Assembly (NCBI GenBank): GCA_905250115.1 | Contig: CAJNOI010000019.1 | Location: 122,030 to 186,029 of the forward strand | Source: Adineta steineri | Taxonomy: Eukaryota; Rotifera; Eurotatoria; Adinetida; Adinetidae | Reading direction: 5' to 3' | Length of the DNA stretch: 64,000 nt | In this document: piece by piece, positions 11,338 through 27,665 of the stretch | How positions within the stretch are numbered: position 1 is the stretch's first letter | How the letters are laid out: each line of letters opens with the position of its first letter | Notes under the pieces: generated by a model | Databases searched by the model: none | Seen by the model: only the letters and a program-made list of their open reading frames with translations | What the model was told of the DNA's origin: nothing | Translations under genes and position numbers: made by a program

Positions 11338-12480
11338 CTGAAATAAAAATTGAAATTAATATTAAACGAATCGATACAGATGAGAAGAAAAAAAACAAAA
11401 TGAGAAAACAAAATGTTTTTTTACATTTGATATAGTCTGTACGTGCCAATTACACGGCATATCATCAGTATGATACCACGTAATAATGAGTTAGCTATGC
11501 TGACAAAAACATGCGAATCTTTTTTTTTCTTCTCTCTCCTTTCTTTACAAAAGACTGTAACAGCTGGTCAGACTAGTAACTATGCATGAATATATATGGA
11601 TCCCTGGATATCATAAAAATTTTCTTTATCGGCGATAAACATAAACGTTAAAAGACAAAGTGGAATCTATTTGTCGTACGTCATCAATAGACATCCTCTC
11701 TCTCTGTTACCAATGATTAAGAGAAAATGATACATATTATTATATATATATGAAAAGAAAAATAGAAAAGAAAAAAAATTATATCGAAAAGTTTGATATA
11801 TGATTTAGTCATTTAGAACAATACGATAAATTAAGAATGGATAAAAAGGACCATAAATATCATTCAACTCAACTATCCCGCAAAAGCCACTCTCATATAA
11901 TTACACACGTTAATTTACCTTGACATGAGGTTGAAAAAATATGAAAAATAAAGAATAGTATATTCTATTCGTGCACGTCATATTACCATCGTTTATTAGT
12001 ATTATGCATGATCGACGACAAGAACATTCATCTATTTTTTTTCTTCTCTTCTTCGCTTTCTCTATAAATTACTATTATAGAATCGATTATTTTTGCTTCC
12101 TATTTATTATGAAGATATCTATATAAATAAAAACAAACATTAAACAAAAACATAGACAAATTTGTAAACTCTTCGGTTTGATTAAATAAGTACTTACAGT
12201 ATGAACGTGTACGAAGAGGTCGTTTGATCGAGTTCACAATCGTTTCTACTGAATAGTATAGGGATAGTAATGAAAAAAGAAAAAAGACGACGATGATGAT
12301 GATGATGTATCAACGAATGACCGGTAAAGAAAAAGAAGACGAAGAGAGCAGGCAGAGCAAGATAACATGACGGACGGTTCAAGAGAAGCAAAATCAACGT
12401 CACTGTTTTTCTCCTTCCATTCTTCGTACTTTTTTTCTTCTTCTTCTTGTTCATTCTAGTTGTCGCTAGTGCAATACGAA
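11338..12480 (-). promoter_or_regulatory. putative 5'-UTR intron and leader exon of the EF-hand gene
   Basis: On the minus strand, a GTAAGT donor at 12197 and a TTTCAG acceptor at 11338-11339 could splice a non-coding first exon (about 12198-12480) to the coding exon. No alternative coding exon was seen between them. This rests on splice consensus only; trans-splicing of a leader onto the 11338 acceptor is the other possibility. Confidence 0.35.
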
Positions 12481-12499
12481 AACAAGGAGTCATCATCGC

Positions 12500-15400
12500 A
12501 CTATATTAGACATGAATACATATAAAAGATAGTCAAAAAATAGCTGATTAAAAGTGATTAATAGATTTTCGAAAATAACATTTTTTTTTCTTTCCCATAT
12601 TAATATTTTTAATGCAAACAAGTCTATACTTTACTCATGGGATCTTTATTCATTTATTATTATTATTTTCTTCCTTTTTTTATACTATAAAATATTACTG
12701 TTAGATGTCACATCAGAGAATCTTTTAACATATTAAAAAAGAACTATTTATTAATGAATAGTTTCTTATTAGAAAAAAAAAATATACAAAAATAAATCCA
12801 CAAAATATTTATAATAATCTATTTCTTAATAATTAAATAAAAATACTTAAATTAATTCACTTATCAATTTATCCGACAACTTCCTGTTTAAACTTATATT
12901 ATACTTATAATGTCAATCAACTAAGATGCATCACACTTGTCGTGTCAATTTTTATTTTCTACTCCTACTTCTATCAACGCACAAGAATTGTACTCATAAT
13001 ATTATTATATATATTTATAATAGAAAATTTTCTTCCGCTATGATATACTTCCGTTATTTATATATATTCTTAACTATAAAATCAAGTTTGTTCTTAAACC
13101 CTTCAAGATAGTTTTTTATTAGTTCATAATTGAGTTTGTTATTTTTATCTGGTAACTGTTTGGAAGAATTAAATGAATATTTATTGATTATTTCGAATAT
13201 AAATAAACACGAAACATTTTCTATTTATATCCTTACCTTATTCTCAAGTGCACTTTTTTGTCTTCATTTCTATTAGTTTAGTAATATATATAAAAGTTCG
13301 AACTCTAATCATTTATTTACTGTGTATGTAGTTGTATGTCTACAGTTGTTCTTATTGCGGTATGTGAGAAGAAGAAGAAGAAAAAGAAGAAAAGAAGAGC
13401 AAACTAAACGATGAAGAAAAAAAAAGACAGAACAAGAATAGGATGCACGAGTTTCATATACACACACACACATGCCTACAAAAAAAGAAACAATAATGAT
13501 TCTTTACTCTTTTTTTTTATCTATATATGCTTCGAAAGCATCCTCGGAACGGATGACACGCAAGTAAGGAGAAGAATAACGAGAAAAGAAAACGTGCTAC
13601 GACTGGGGAACATCACTACTGAATGATAATCGAATCTTTTTGACATTGACCTGTGTAAGACTACACATCATCAAATGAATAGAATTAGTTTTCTATCTTG
13701 AACATTTTTGATATAAAATATGAACGTCATGAATGCATGTTGTTTTTCTATATATTTCTCTTGATAGAATCTTAAAAGCACTTGGCATTTTTAGGCCTGG
13801 ATCTTTATCTTCTCGAACAAGTGGTCGGAAATAAAAAAAGAAGGGTAGCAAGAGTAACGAGAAGCAGCACTACCGATCGATTGATTACTGTCGTTCAATT
13901 TTCAGTCTTGACTATATACATTGCGCCGATCGATTGATTGCCCGACGGCAAATGGTTCAACAATCAGTTTAATAATGCATATATACATACCAGAAGAAGA
14001 AGACGTTTTCCTTTAAATTGATGATTGCTTTCCTATATAGTAGTCATCTCGACTTCTATGTCAACTAGAGTAACATACATGATAAGCTCGTCTAGTGAAG
14101 ACCGGAAATGAAAAATAAGAAAACAACTTTCATTTATTGAAATATTCATTGTCTGAACGATAAATCTAGTCTAATCAATCAAAACAAAAGAAAAACTATT
14201 ATAGAAATATGTTCGAAAGTAAACTACGTGTATACAATGTAAAGAAAAAGAAGTCTAATATAATTTGATCTTATGAAAAGAACTTTCTAAGCGTAAATAA
14301 ATCGTATGACATTATTAGAAAACTATCTTTATAAAAGCTTAAAACGGAAATAAGGACGATCTGCTTTATGTATTCTTTTCTATGCTTGTCAATTTATCCT
14401 TCCTAAAGTATTTTTTTTTTCGCTTAAGAAAAAAAGAAAATTGTTTCATATATTGATCAAGAGGAGAATATTCTTTTGCGTAAGAGAGATAACAATAAAG
14501 GAAAAAAAAGAAATCAGTCAATAGATAACTTATGTAATCATAGTAAAATGCTAGTTGGCATTGACGAACAATGTCATCAACACGTATTGACGTCATAGAC
14601 ATTTTTCTTTCTAGTTCTATGTATTGTTCATAGAACTATCGACGTCATGATAATCCTTGACAATTTATTTTTCTCATATTTTTTATCAGCTACTTATATA
14701 AAGCTTGATATTCTTATGGAGTATTATGAATATACATACTATAGAAGTCATATTAATAATGACAAATACAGACGATCTCGATAATTAGTGATGAAGGATA
14801 GCTATTGAGAATATAAATGAACCAGTTTTTAGCCTATTCATCAAAATCTATCAATGACTTATTATTTTGACTAATTACAATCTGAAAATATTCATTAATC
14901 TATCGCTTCAGGAAGAACTACTATATTACGCATTTCTTACATGAACTATTAAGTACAAAAAACTTCTTATTGACACTTTAAGAATGTAATTATAGAAAAA
15001 CATTTATATGAGTTTTGTGATTCACTACATCAATAAGATTAAAAATAAATATCTACATAATAAGATTTAATCTCGATATAAATTTATTCGACAATATGAC
15101 TACATCAAAAATCTTCTACACTCGAATAGCAATGAAATAAAATGTGTTATATCAGTCATTAATATTTGAGAATAATGATAGTAGACAAGGTAAATAGCCC
15201 ATAATATAAATAATATCTTATTCTCTTTCTCTCCCTGCTTTTACAAAGATATCACCTAGAATTTTATTTTTAAAAGCCAACAGTATTAACAAATAAAAAA
15301 ATTTCTCACTTCTACTTCCTTAATTAAGCATGCTGTTTATTAACAGAGAAAAAAACAAACTAAATGAACATTTCTATAATTATCTTTGTCATAACATCAA

Positions 15401-16200
15401 ATGAGATAAATATATCTAAAAATAATTTTTTTCACTTACTAAAAAACATCATAACGGTATATAATCGTCATTAATATTCATTATTTTCAAAGATCGGAAG
15501 AAAAATATCTAATTACAAGAAAAATTTCAAACATGTAATATGATCTCGATCATATCATACCATGATTATATAAATCCAATATCTTTGATACAAAAGAAAA
15601 GAAAAAGAATTAATATAATTCTCACATGACACGAGAATTTATTTTACGAAAATAACAAAAAAGTACATGACATTCGAAATATATAGAAAATGTAAAATAT
15701 CCTTTTGCTCATGCATTTTTATTGCCTGGATTATAAAAAGTTTTCTTTTTCTTTTCTCGCCATTTTTTTTTCTAATGACAACAAGCAAAAAACACAGACA
15801 TAAACATACACATCCAGTGAATGACGTATATATAAATCAATTATAGGCGAAAAAAAGAAAGAAATGGCATGAAAACTAACAAAGAAATGAATATTTGTCT
15901 CCAAAAATAAATCCATGATTGTATAAATATATATATGACTTCCTGTCTGTATGTGTGTATGTGGTTCACACTAAATCTTCAACTCATTTATATAAAAAAT
16001 GGATTTCGCTTAATCGACATAATTTGATATATATTCTTTGATTGTGAATGTTATAAATGACACATGACAAAATTTAATCACATTATGTGATTCTTGTTTT
16101 ATTCTTATTTTGTTAATCATACGTATTATATATATATATTTATATTTATATAGAAAAGAAAAAAGACGTAAACATATTTATTTAAGCCGATAATATTTAT
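12500..16200. other. 3.7 kb gene-poor AT-rich region
   Basis: No coding exon, RNA gene or clear element was recognised. It holds many purine or pyrimidine runs, AAGAAGAAG microsatellites near 13371-13396, a (CA)n run near 13460, and a CGATCGATTGATT word occurring twice (about 13876 and 13928). Frames in this stretch look like random AT-rich translations. Confidence 0.45.
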
Positions 16201-17331
16201 TTAATTATATGTTGATGACTCTCGATTTAATTTTTGAACGCGATTTAGTAATAAATCACCTTTTTGAATCTGGTCGTGCTGTTTTAATAATTCCGAGTAC
16301 TTTATCAATTTCCACGAGCAATAAAACGTGATAATTCTTTATCAAGAAATATTTCTGAAGAACCAAATGCTTGTGCCATACCTTTAAGTGTCAATGATGA
16401 ATATGATTGCAATAATTCTGCATGTAGTACTAAATATCGATCTTTACTAAGTAAATTGTCTTCAATTGTTGCTTAACAACGCAAAAAATCTGCATAACGA
16501 TATTTATAAAGTGAATATAGATAGTCTTTAATTAATGGAAGACCATGAAGTATTTCAAGAATTTCACTACCGCGAATAACTAAAATAGAAAATAATAAGA
16601 AAATTTTATAAATAACACCGGAAATTAGGAACGCGAGCAGACATTTCTACTTCAATTTGTCATTGAAGTTTTATCTGTAAAAACAGGAAGAAATTTGAAT
16701 AGAGAATTAGCTTATTTTCTTTTCTCAGCACCCATTCAAGATAATTATACGCGAAGAGTCAGAGAATTTTTAATTAAGACAAATTATTTATTCAAGAAAA
16801 TCTACTGTATATATTAAAAAAATATTAAATACCTTTTTCACGAAATTTCGGTCGTTCAAGTGCAACTAACAAATGTTTGATAATCTATTAATTCATATGA
16901 TGTAAATGTTACAACTGTATCAAAAAATAATTCTGTTGCTGATTTAAAATCTCGAATAGACATTGCACGTAAACCTTGATAAACTTTTACCTTTATCTAA
17001 ATTTCTTTCAATTAAATCTTGATCCAAACCTAAACGTAATTGACAAAAAATTACATTAAGACGATGTCCTAATGTAGCTGTTTTATCATCATGTTAAAGC
17101 TTGTTCACGATCACCAATTGTATATGAATATTGTGCTTTAGCTAAATAACTTTCACATATTTCACTTTCACAAAAAGTTTGTTGTTTCTTCATTTATTTT
17201 AATTTCATTTAAAAGTTTTTCTTTTACTGAAAATCATTCGGATTAATAGTTAATTAAAAGCTTAATTGTGCTAAATAAAGATTTGGTACTTTAGGAAGAC
17301 TTTCCTCAGATAAGTCTTCAACAGGCGTTAT
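16201..17331 (-). pseudogene. PSMD6: degenerate 26S proteasome subunit PSMD6/Rpn7 copy
   Basis: Read on the minus strand, fragments follow PSMD6 in order: [132 protein letters not shown] and GDLLLNRVQKLNR. They are separated by in-frame stops (after LAQLSF and near 16462), several frameshifts and a missing stretch of about 50 residues between the first two fragments. An intron-like gap (about 16581-16829) keeps its splice sites, so this is a decayed gene copy, not a retro-copy. No start exon is visible. The intact essential gene must lie elsewhere. Confidence 0.88.
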
Positions 17332-17441
17332 CTACAAATAAAAACAATAAATAAATGCTCAAAGACATGCATATGTATTATCTTTTTTTTATAACAAAGA
17401 AAACAAAAAAAAACGTAACAATTATTATCTGAATGAATATT

Positions 17442-20400
17442 TTAAGATCGTATATGTTGTCCGTAAAAACGATGATCAAAATCAGCTTCATCATAACCTC
17501 TCGGTATATGATTAGCTGGTACTTGATCTTCATAATAGCAATCATCTGAATCAGTTGTATGACAATCAGATGATGTATCGGTTAATTCCTGTTGATTTTT
17601 TTCTTCTTCATCAAGAATAGTTAATGGATCTGTTTGTAGTTGTGGTTGTTGATGATCATCATCAATATCATCAATAATAAACTTTTCATCATCATCATTA
17701 TTATTATTATTATTTATTTTTAATTTACGTTTATCTTCACGTATCTGATCCCATTGACGATTAACAGTTCGACGTCGTTTTTCTGTATCGGATTCATCAT
17801 CCGAACCATAATCAATAGTAAAAAATTCTGGTCGTGGTTCAACTGGTTGATTTGTTAATGTTGACCACGTAACACCTTCTTTTGCTTTACGTATTGTTAC
17901 TAATATATTTGAACGACGTACTTGAAATAAACTTTTTTCTGGCACAATTTCATGTGCTAAATATATTCGAACAAAACGATCATATGTTCGAATTCTAGTT
18001 CGACAATAAATTGAATTTAATTCAAATTCAACACGTGTTTGAGTTGAATCAACATTATAAAAACCAATTGTTAAATAAATATCTCGAGATGTTTGTTCCC
18101 AAAAAAGACGTGTTTTACGTTGAGTTTGTTTATAATTAATTTGTTCTTGAGTTAATGGACCACGTTCACCAACGAATGGTTCATAACGACTCATATTTGG
18201 TGGAAGTACACTTTGTTCATTTGTTTCATTATTTTCATCGTTATTATTATTATTATTATTATCTTGATTATTTGGTCTTGAATTTTGATTACGCATATGA
18301 CGATTACGATTTCGTTGTACAGGAAAATCTGATTGCCGACGTTGTTCATCTTCCATATCTTTTATTTGGCGAAGTTGAGAAAATAATTTTGGACCAAAAA
18401 TAAACATCATTTGATCATTATCATCAATATTTTCTTGTTTTATTTCAGTTGGAAGCGTTGGTAGTGGAATTGATGATTCTATATTAGGAATTGTATCAGT
18501 AGTATCCTTTGAAGAAAAAAAATATCAAGGTATTATTTATTTTTAACTTCGAAATTAAAATAAAGTATGAACTGTTACTTTACTTTATATAAGTTCGCTA
18601 TACTTGAATGGATAGTTTTAATTGTAAAACCTTTTCTATGAGATAAAAATCTATACAAAGACCAAATGTCATGCAGACTGAAATTTATGATATATTCTTT
18701 GTGTGAAATTTTGCATTGTATTTACTCAATTAGATTTTGTTGAAACTGTACTAACACTAGAAGTTTGAATAAATAAATCTGGTGTTCATCAACAGTTGAA
18801 CATTAATATATCCCAAGAAGAAAACGAATAAAAATCATATGAAAAGATTTTTTCGTCAAATATTTTGGGAAAAATTTATATTTTTTGTTAATTAATAAAT
18901 TACCTGATATATTTCATTATCATCGTCTTCATGTTCCAATTGTACATTTTTGGTTTGAATTTCTGTCATTTTACTAGGTCCAATTTCTGATGGTGTCGTT
19001 ACAGATGATGCAATTTTTTCACTTGATAATTGTTGAGTATTTCCTAGAGTTTGAAATGGTGAATGTTCTTTTGAATGATGAAAACTGGGAGGAGGAGCAT
19101 TTGATATAGATGATGATTCAATGTTAATTTTATATCCACGACCAAGTGGAAGATATCGATCACTATTATTATTATTATTATTATTATTTGTTTTTACAGT
19201 TGATGTATCTTCATTTAATGATGAACATTCTTTAGATAATATTTCATGATTTTCAGATGAAGAAATTGGTTTAACAAAATCTGAATATGTTTGTTGATTA
19301 TGTTTAGAAAAGAATTGTTTTGATCGACCTACAGGATTAATAATAAGTTGTCCAATTCGATTAAGAAATGGTTTAAATTCAGGTGAAAAATCTTCATTTG
19401 TTTCTTCTTTTGATATTTGTTGTTGTACATCTGATTTGATTATTGAATCAGATTGTTGTTCTTTTATTTCTTCTTGTTTATCTAATTCTTTTGTTGATTC
19501 AATTTGTTCTTTTATTTCTTCTTGATTAAATGTCGACGATTCATTAAGTTTAGCTTCAAAAGCTAAACGTTCAAGTATATTCATATGATTATCATTTGAT
19601 TGAACAAGTTTAGATAGAATTAATTGTTTTCGTATTGGTTTATCATATGCAATACGTTTAAGTGCAGTTAAACGAACTGGTTTAACAAGTGGATCTATCC
19701 AAAAACAAGAACGTGTTGCTAATTTAATTCGACCCATAAAAACTTCATTTAATGTAAGTGAACGAAGTGTTTCAATTGCAAATGATGTAAATGTCATTGT
19801 TATCTTATCTAATGGATAAACATTACATAAAATAATTTCAGTTGCTAATGGAGGATATTGTTTTAATGAAGATGGTTCAATTGCATAGAGATTTTCATTA
19901 GATTTTAATGTAAATGTTATGCCAGTATCGAGACTAAACACAGTTAATGTTGGACGATCGGCTGTAGCAAGAGATGAACTAGAAATAAAAAGAAATAAAC
20001 TGTTATATAATCTATGTTACAGTAGAAACTGAATCTTGAGGGTGTGGGTGGGCGTGGGTATGGGAGTGAATGTGGATGTAGGTTTGAATCTTGTTCAATT
20101 ATGCCCACACCCACACCCTTGCTTATTATCGATCTTCATTTCATTTCACATCTACATCAGTAGATAAGAAGAGAACATTAGATCTTGTGATATATCGTCA
20201 GGGTTGTTGCGAACCGAATGAAGGGTGATCCGCTTCCGCACCCAGTTGTAAAAAGTTCGTGACAACGCTGTGCTTCACAATTATCTCCCTGAAGCTCAGA
20301 TACTATACTCATCAGCAGTATTTTATCTAGGTTTTTCCTTTCGAGAGTGCGATAGCGATTTCTGACAGGGCAAAAACCTAATTTCTGGAGGAAAAATACA

Positions 20401-23330
20401 TAGTATAAGCACAAAAATTGCAGTTTTCGGGAGGACAGAATCGTTCTTCGGGAGGGCACCGCCATCTCTGCCCTTCCTCTAGATAAATCACTGCTTATCA
20501 GAGTCGGATTCAACGAATACTCAAGCAAAACTTTTAGACTGAAATTACTTTTGTTCATTGTTTGTTGATATTTGTTTATCGATTTCTTGATCATCCATTG
20601 CTGTTGCCATTGTATTTGATACTTTTAAAAGTCGATTTAAAATCGAATCAGCTCTTCTTATATTAAAATATGTTTGTTCTTGTTCATATACATAAACACG
20701 ATGTATTTTATTATATTCATCTTCATATAAATAAATTTCACCAAATACAATTTCTTTTAATGGATGATTTTTAACATGATTAAATGCATCTTGTATTTGT
20801 TGAAAAAATAAATCATAATCAAATATTTTTATTAATGTTTGATTAATATCATTTCTTGAACGTAATATATTTGCCCATAAACGATTTCCATTACTAATAT
20901 GTGTTATACGTAATTCAACTTCACCTTGATTTGGTAAATATAATTCAAAATTATTTGATAGAAAATTTTCATTATTAACACTATTTTCAATCGATTTTTG
21001 TTCAATATAATCAACATCATAATGAAAATGATGTCTATATGGACAACGTTTTAATTTTTTTTCATATGAACATTCTCCAAACATTTTTAATGTTGGACAA
21101 AATTCAACATTAATTTTTGCTAGTAATGATTCATGACAATTATTTTTAGCTAAACGTTCAATTAATGGATGTAAATATGAATTAGAATTATTTATATAAT
21201 CTATTAAATCATAGGTTACTTGTGCACAATCACCTGGCCAAAGAATAACTATCAATGGAATATTTAATGATGAATTTGCTTGATAAAAATTCTCAAATGA
21301 TTTTAATGATGTTAAATTCATTTTTTTAATATCATTAAAAATTTTTTCATTTAATAAATGTTTATGCATAAGTTTCATACGTTGATTAAATAATTGATAC
21401 CATATGAGACGTTGAACATCAAGATGAATAAGTATATCAGTACTATCAATAGGAATATCATTTAATATATCATCTTGTATTAATAATACTAATGGACGAT
21501 CATTTATTGTTTGCCATTCATTGATATATTGTTGAATTTCATCATGACTTAATTGTGAATGTATAAGAATTGATTGAATTGATAAATCATTCAGTATACT
21601 TTGCATTGTTGCTAAACGACGTGTTTGATAAGCACACATAAGAACTTTTTTTTGACAATGATGTGCTAAATCTAATGTTTCTTTTATAATATATTTACGT
21701 TCTGACCAATTTCGACATGGTTCACAATAGATAAAACAATTTTTATATGATGAAGTTTCCATCATTGATGTTGATAGGTAATAATAATTTTCTTTTGATG
21801 AAAAATTTTTGAATATAAAATCTTTTGTTTGCTGATTAACAATACGAGAAAGAAAAAAATGTTGAGGTGATTTTGTTTTAGTTGTATGTAATTGAAGAAG
21901 GTTTAAAATTTCATCAATTGGTTCAATAGTTTGAAGAAGAAGATCAAGTTGATCATACTAAAAAACAGAAGGAACAATTTATTTAGTTGATTAAATATTT
22001 TTGTAATGAAGATACTCAAACGAATAAAGTGTTTAGATATAGTTGGTCAGAGAAGTCTGTCTTGTTACAGAAAGTGAATGTGATTAAAAGATGAGGTGTA
22101 CTCTGTTCTTCACTTATATCTTTGAATTAAACGAGATTTTTTTAGGAAGTCGATGCTTCAAGTATTGAAAAAGTACTTTAAGGTTTAGTACAAATCAATA
22201 GATAAAGATCTATTAAGGAATCAGACTGTTTTGAATCTAAGTCAAACAGTTTGATTACAAAAGAAGTAGTTCTTCATGTACCGATATCGCTCTAATGAAT
22301 TTAACTCTGACCATTAATAAAGAAAAGTTCCAAATCTTCTTTTTATTTTCTGAAAACCTTCGAATAATATATAAAGTCATATTGTACTGGAAGAACTAAA
22401 TGAATATTAGATTTTTTTTCTCATGTAGATAAAAAAGGAGAACACGAATACCTCACACTCTCAAGATAATGTCTTATTATTTAATCTTAGCTAATTACGA
22501 TATATTTCATTGATTTCAACTATTATTATAGTACACAACAGACGTTTTCATCTATATGAACAAAAATGTCCTGATCAATGTATCCTTTGGATATCCGATT
22601 CAAGCGAGCAACTAGTTTATTAATTTATTGACATAGTTTCTAATCAAATATAAAACCAGCAATACTTACAACAATCATTTGTAATTGTTCAAAATGTATA
22701 TGACGTTTCTGTATTAAATCATTGACAATCGTTGGTGTAGCAATCAAAAGATCACATCCTTGTGTTAATAATTTTCTATATAATTCATTTTCAATATTTT
22801 GTCCTTCATAAATACAACACATATTCACTTTTTTTAATACATCTGTATTTACATTAGATAAATGTTTATATGTATTTTCACAAGTTGCCCAATCAGGTGT
22901 AAGTATTAATACTTTCGGATAAACTATATCGGAATTAATTGATGGATGAAGATTATTTATACGATAGAATATATCCCAAATTAATAAATCATATTTTAAT
23001 ACAAATTTAACTGGTGTTGTTTCTCGTGTTGTTGGATGATCGACAGCCCAAACATGAGCACCATGATGTATTAATGGCCATAGATAAGATACTAATGGTG
23101 ATAAATAATCAATTTGAATTGATTGAATAGGATTTATATTCGCATTACAATATAAAGCACTAGATTATGATATAGAGAAATATTTCCTAATAAATTAATA
23201 ATATAGAAACATACCAAACATCTGGATGAAATTGTGCATCCGAAATAGTAAGCCATGGTTGAAAATTTGTATCAAGTTTTTCCGAATTTAAAAGACATAA
23301 AGAACGTTCATATAGTTTTGATAATATCAT
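17442..23330 (-). CDS. TDRD12: Tudor domain-containing protein 12 (piRNA-pathway helicase/Tudor/CS protein)
   Basis: Five exons, 23330-23215, 23159-22670, 21957-20549, 19978-18904 and 18506-17442, join in consistent phase to give 1384 residues. Domain order matches TDRD12. A DEAD-type helicase core covers about residues 35-450, with motif Ia-like LILTPDW and Ib-like LLIATPT. Its Walker A is lost (AVDHPTTRET) and the DEAD box reads DQLD (204-207). A CCCH zinc finger follows (C489, C498, C507, H511), then an extended Tudor domain (about 545-745, with VFSLDTGITF) and a CS domain (about 1160-1250). Linkers are acidic or Asn-rich. The N-terminal Tudor domain of vertebrate TDRD12 is absent. The role is inferred from the family: a cytoplasmic nuage scaffold for piRNA biogenesis, probably binding methylated PIWI. 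Introns 2 (712 bp) and 3 (570 bp) are unusually long, and intron 3 holds two repeats. Confidence 0.9.
20037..20120. repeat. TGTGGG-like hairpin inside TDRD12 intron 3
   Basis: The G-rich arm GAGGGTGTGGGTGGGCGTGG (from 20038) faces the C-rich arm GCCCACACCCACACCCTTG (about 20103-20120), forming the best inverted repeat of this type in the window. Units are TGTGGG-like, resembling the bdelloid telomere repeat. Confidence 0.65.
20310..20494 (-). repeat. dispersed repeat, longer copy (in TDRD12 intron 3)
   Basis: Read on the minus strand it begins GCAGTGATTTATCTAGAGG, contains GGGCAGAGATGGCGGTGCCC and ACTCTCGAAAGGAAAAACCT, and ends near AAAATACTG. A shorter copy lies at 27057-27150 on the + strand. 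The copies are nearly identical over both ends, but this one has about 85 bp extra in the middle. AGGGCA...TGCCCT can form a small hairpin. No coding capacity; family unknown. Confidence 0.7.
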
Positions 23331-23648
23331 TTTTATTTTATTTATTTTTATTTCTCAAAATGAAATAAATCTTATGCGTAAAAAAATCAACGAACAAGAA
23401 AAAGAATATCTTTAATTCATTTATATTATTTTTAAAAATAAGTTTAACGGATAATTTAGTACAGTAGCCTCCTCCTCCTTTTTTTTATAACCCAATCGAT
23501 TGTACTAAAGACGTATCGAACTACTGACATCTATTTCATAAAATTTTTGTGGAATAAAATATAACGAATAGATGCTAAATTGATATATATCATTATTATT
23601 AATACATTTGGTTCCTTATCGCATTTACGTTTTTACAAGAAGTAAGGC
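23331..23648. promoter_or_regulatory. shared 318 bp promoter region, TDRD12/PCYT2
   Basis: The start codons of TDRD12 (-) and PCYT2 (+) are only 318 bp apart and face away from each other, so both promoters must lie here or overlap the first exons. The stretch includes a CTCCTCCTCCTTTTTTTT run near 23468. No TATA box can be assigned with confidence in such AT-rich DNA. Confidence 0.5.
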
Positions 23649-26761
<3,113 letters not shown>

Positions 26762-27665
26762 ATGACTTCCATTTCTTTTATCTTTTCTGTTTGCTTTCTA
26801 CTGATTTTGTGAGTAGACTTATCAAAAAATATATTTGATATGTCATTGATTTTGCATGTGTACCGGTTTTTTTCGTCTAAGTTTTGGTGCATGTATTTGT
26901 TAACATCATTTTGATAATTGTTCAATGATACGGATAATATGAATCATTTTTTATTTATTTTATCAGCAGTAGTTAACGGATAAAGAAAAAAAAGATGGGT
27001 TGTGGGATAATTCTAATAAAGAAATGAATGATTTAATAATATCTGTTGATATACTTGCAGTGATTTATCTAAAGGGAGAGCAGAGATGGCATTGCCCTCC
27101 CGGAAATCGCTATTACACTCTCGAAAGAAAAAACCTGGATAAAACACTGTTATACTTGTGTAGAAATAGAATAACTCTGAAAGTTCAATCAGATCTGATA
27201 AGTGATGAAGATAAGATTTCCGATAATAAAAAAATAGATCATTCATTTCGACTGCAGTTTCATCTCGCTTTCATTATATGAATATTATGGATAAATCAAG
27301 TATACTGCATACTCTCTATCTCTTTTCCTACAACATTGGTAGTATATTAAAATATCGTGATTAATGTTTATTATGCATTAATTTCGTTACAATCTTTTCA
27401 TTCCCATATCATCATCATCATCACTTTGATAAATAATTTTATGAATTACGTATATTAATTATGGTGAAGGCTGGTAATTTCATACTATTAAGAAAATAGT
27501 ATTCATATGTAATGATAGATAATTCATAAATTGATATAAATAATATTCATGTAACTACAAGTAATTTGATATATTTTCTGTTTTTCTAAATATAAAAAAC
27601 AACACAGTCATTGAGTTTGAAACATAAGAAAGTATATCTTTTATTGAGTAACTGAAAAAAAAAAT
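26762..27665. other. intergenic region with a dispersed repeat copy
   Basis: Spacer between PCYT2 and the tetraspan gene, both on +. Apart from the short repeat copy at 27057-27150 nothing is recognised; the frames on both strands over 27000-27281 are repeat translations. Confidence 0.5.
27057..27150 (+). repeat. dispersed repeat, shorter copy
   Basis: Starts GCAGTGATTTATCTAAAGGG and contains GCAGAGATGGCATTGCCCTC and ACTCTCGAAAGAAAAAACCT. It matches the minus-strand repeat at 20310-20494 but lacks about 85 central bases, so it is either an internally deleted derivative or an older subfamily. Confidence 0.7.

Noticed and set aside
12194..12496. 100-residue minus-strand frame upstream of the EF-hand gene
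   Set aside because: Low-complexity (Lys, His, Phe runs); better explained as a non-coding leader exon.
20178..20594. 138-residue open frame on the minus strand downstream of TDRD12 exon 3
   Set aside because: It runs through an intron and a dispersed repeat; the donor at 20548 gives exact phase to the next TDRD12 exon.
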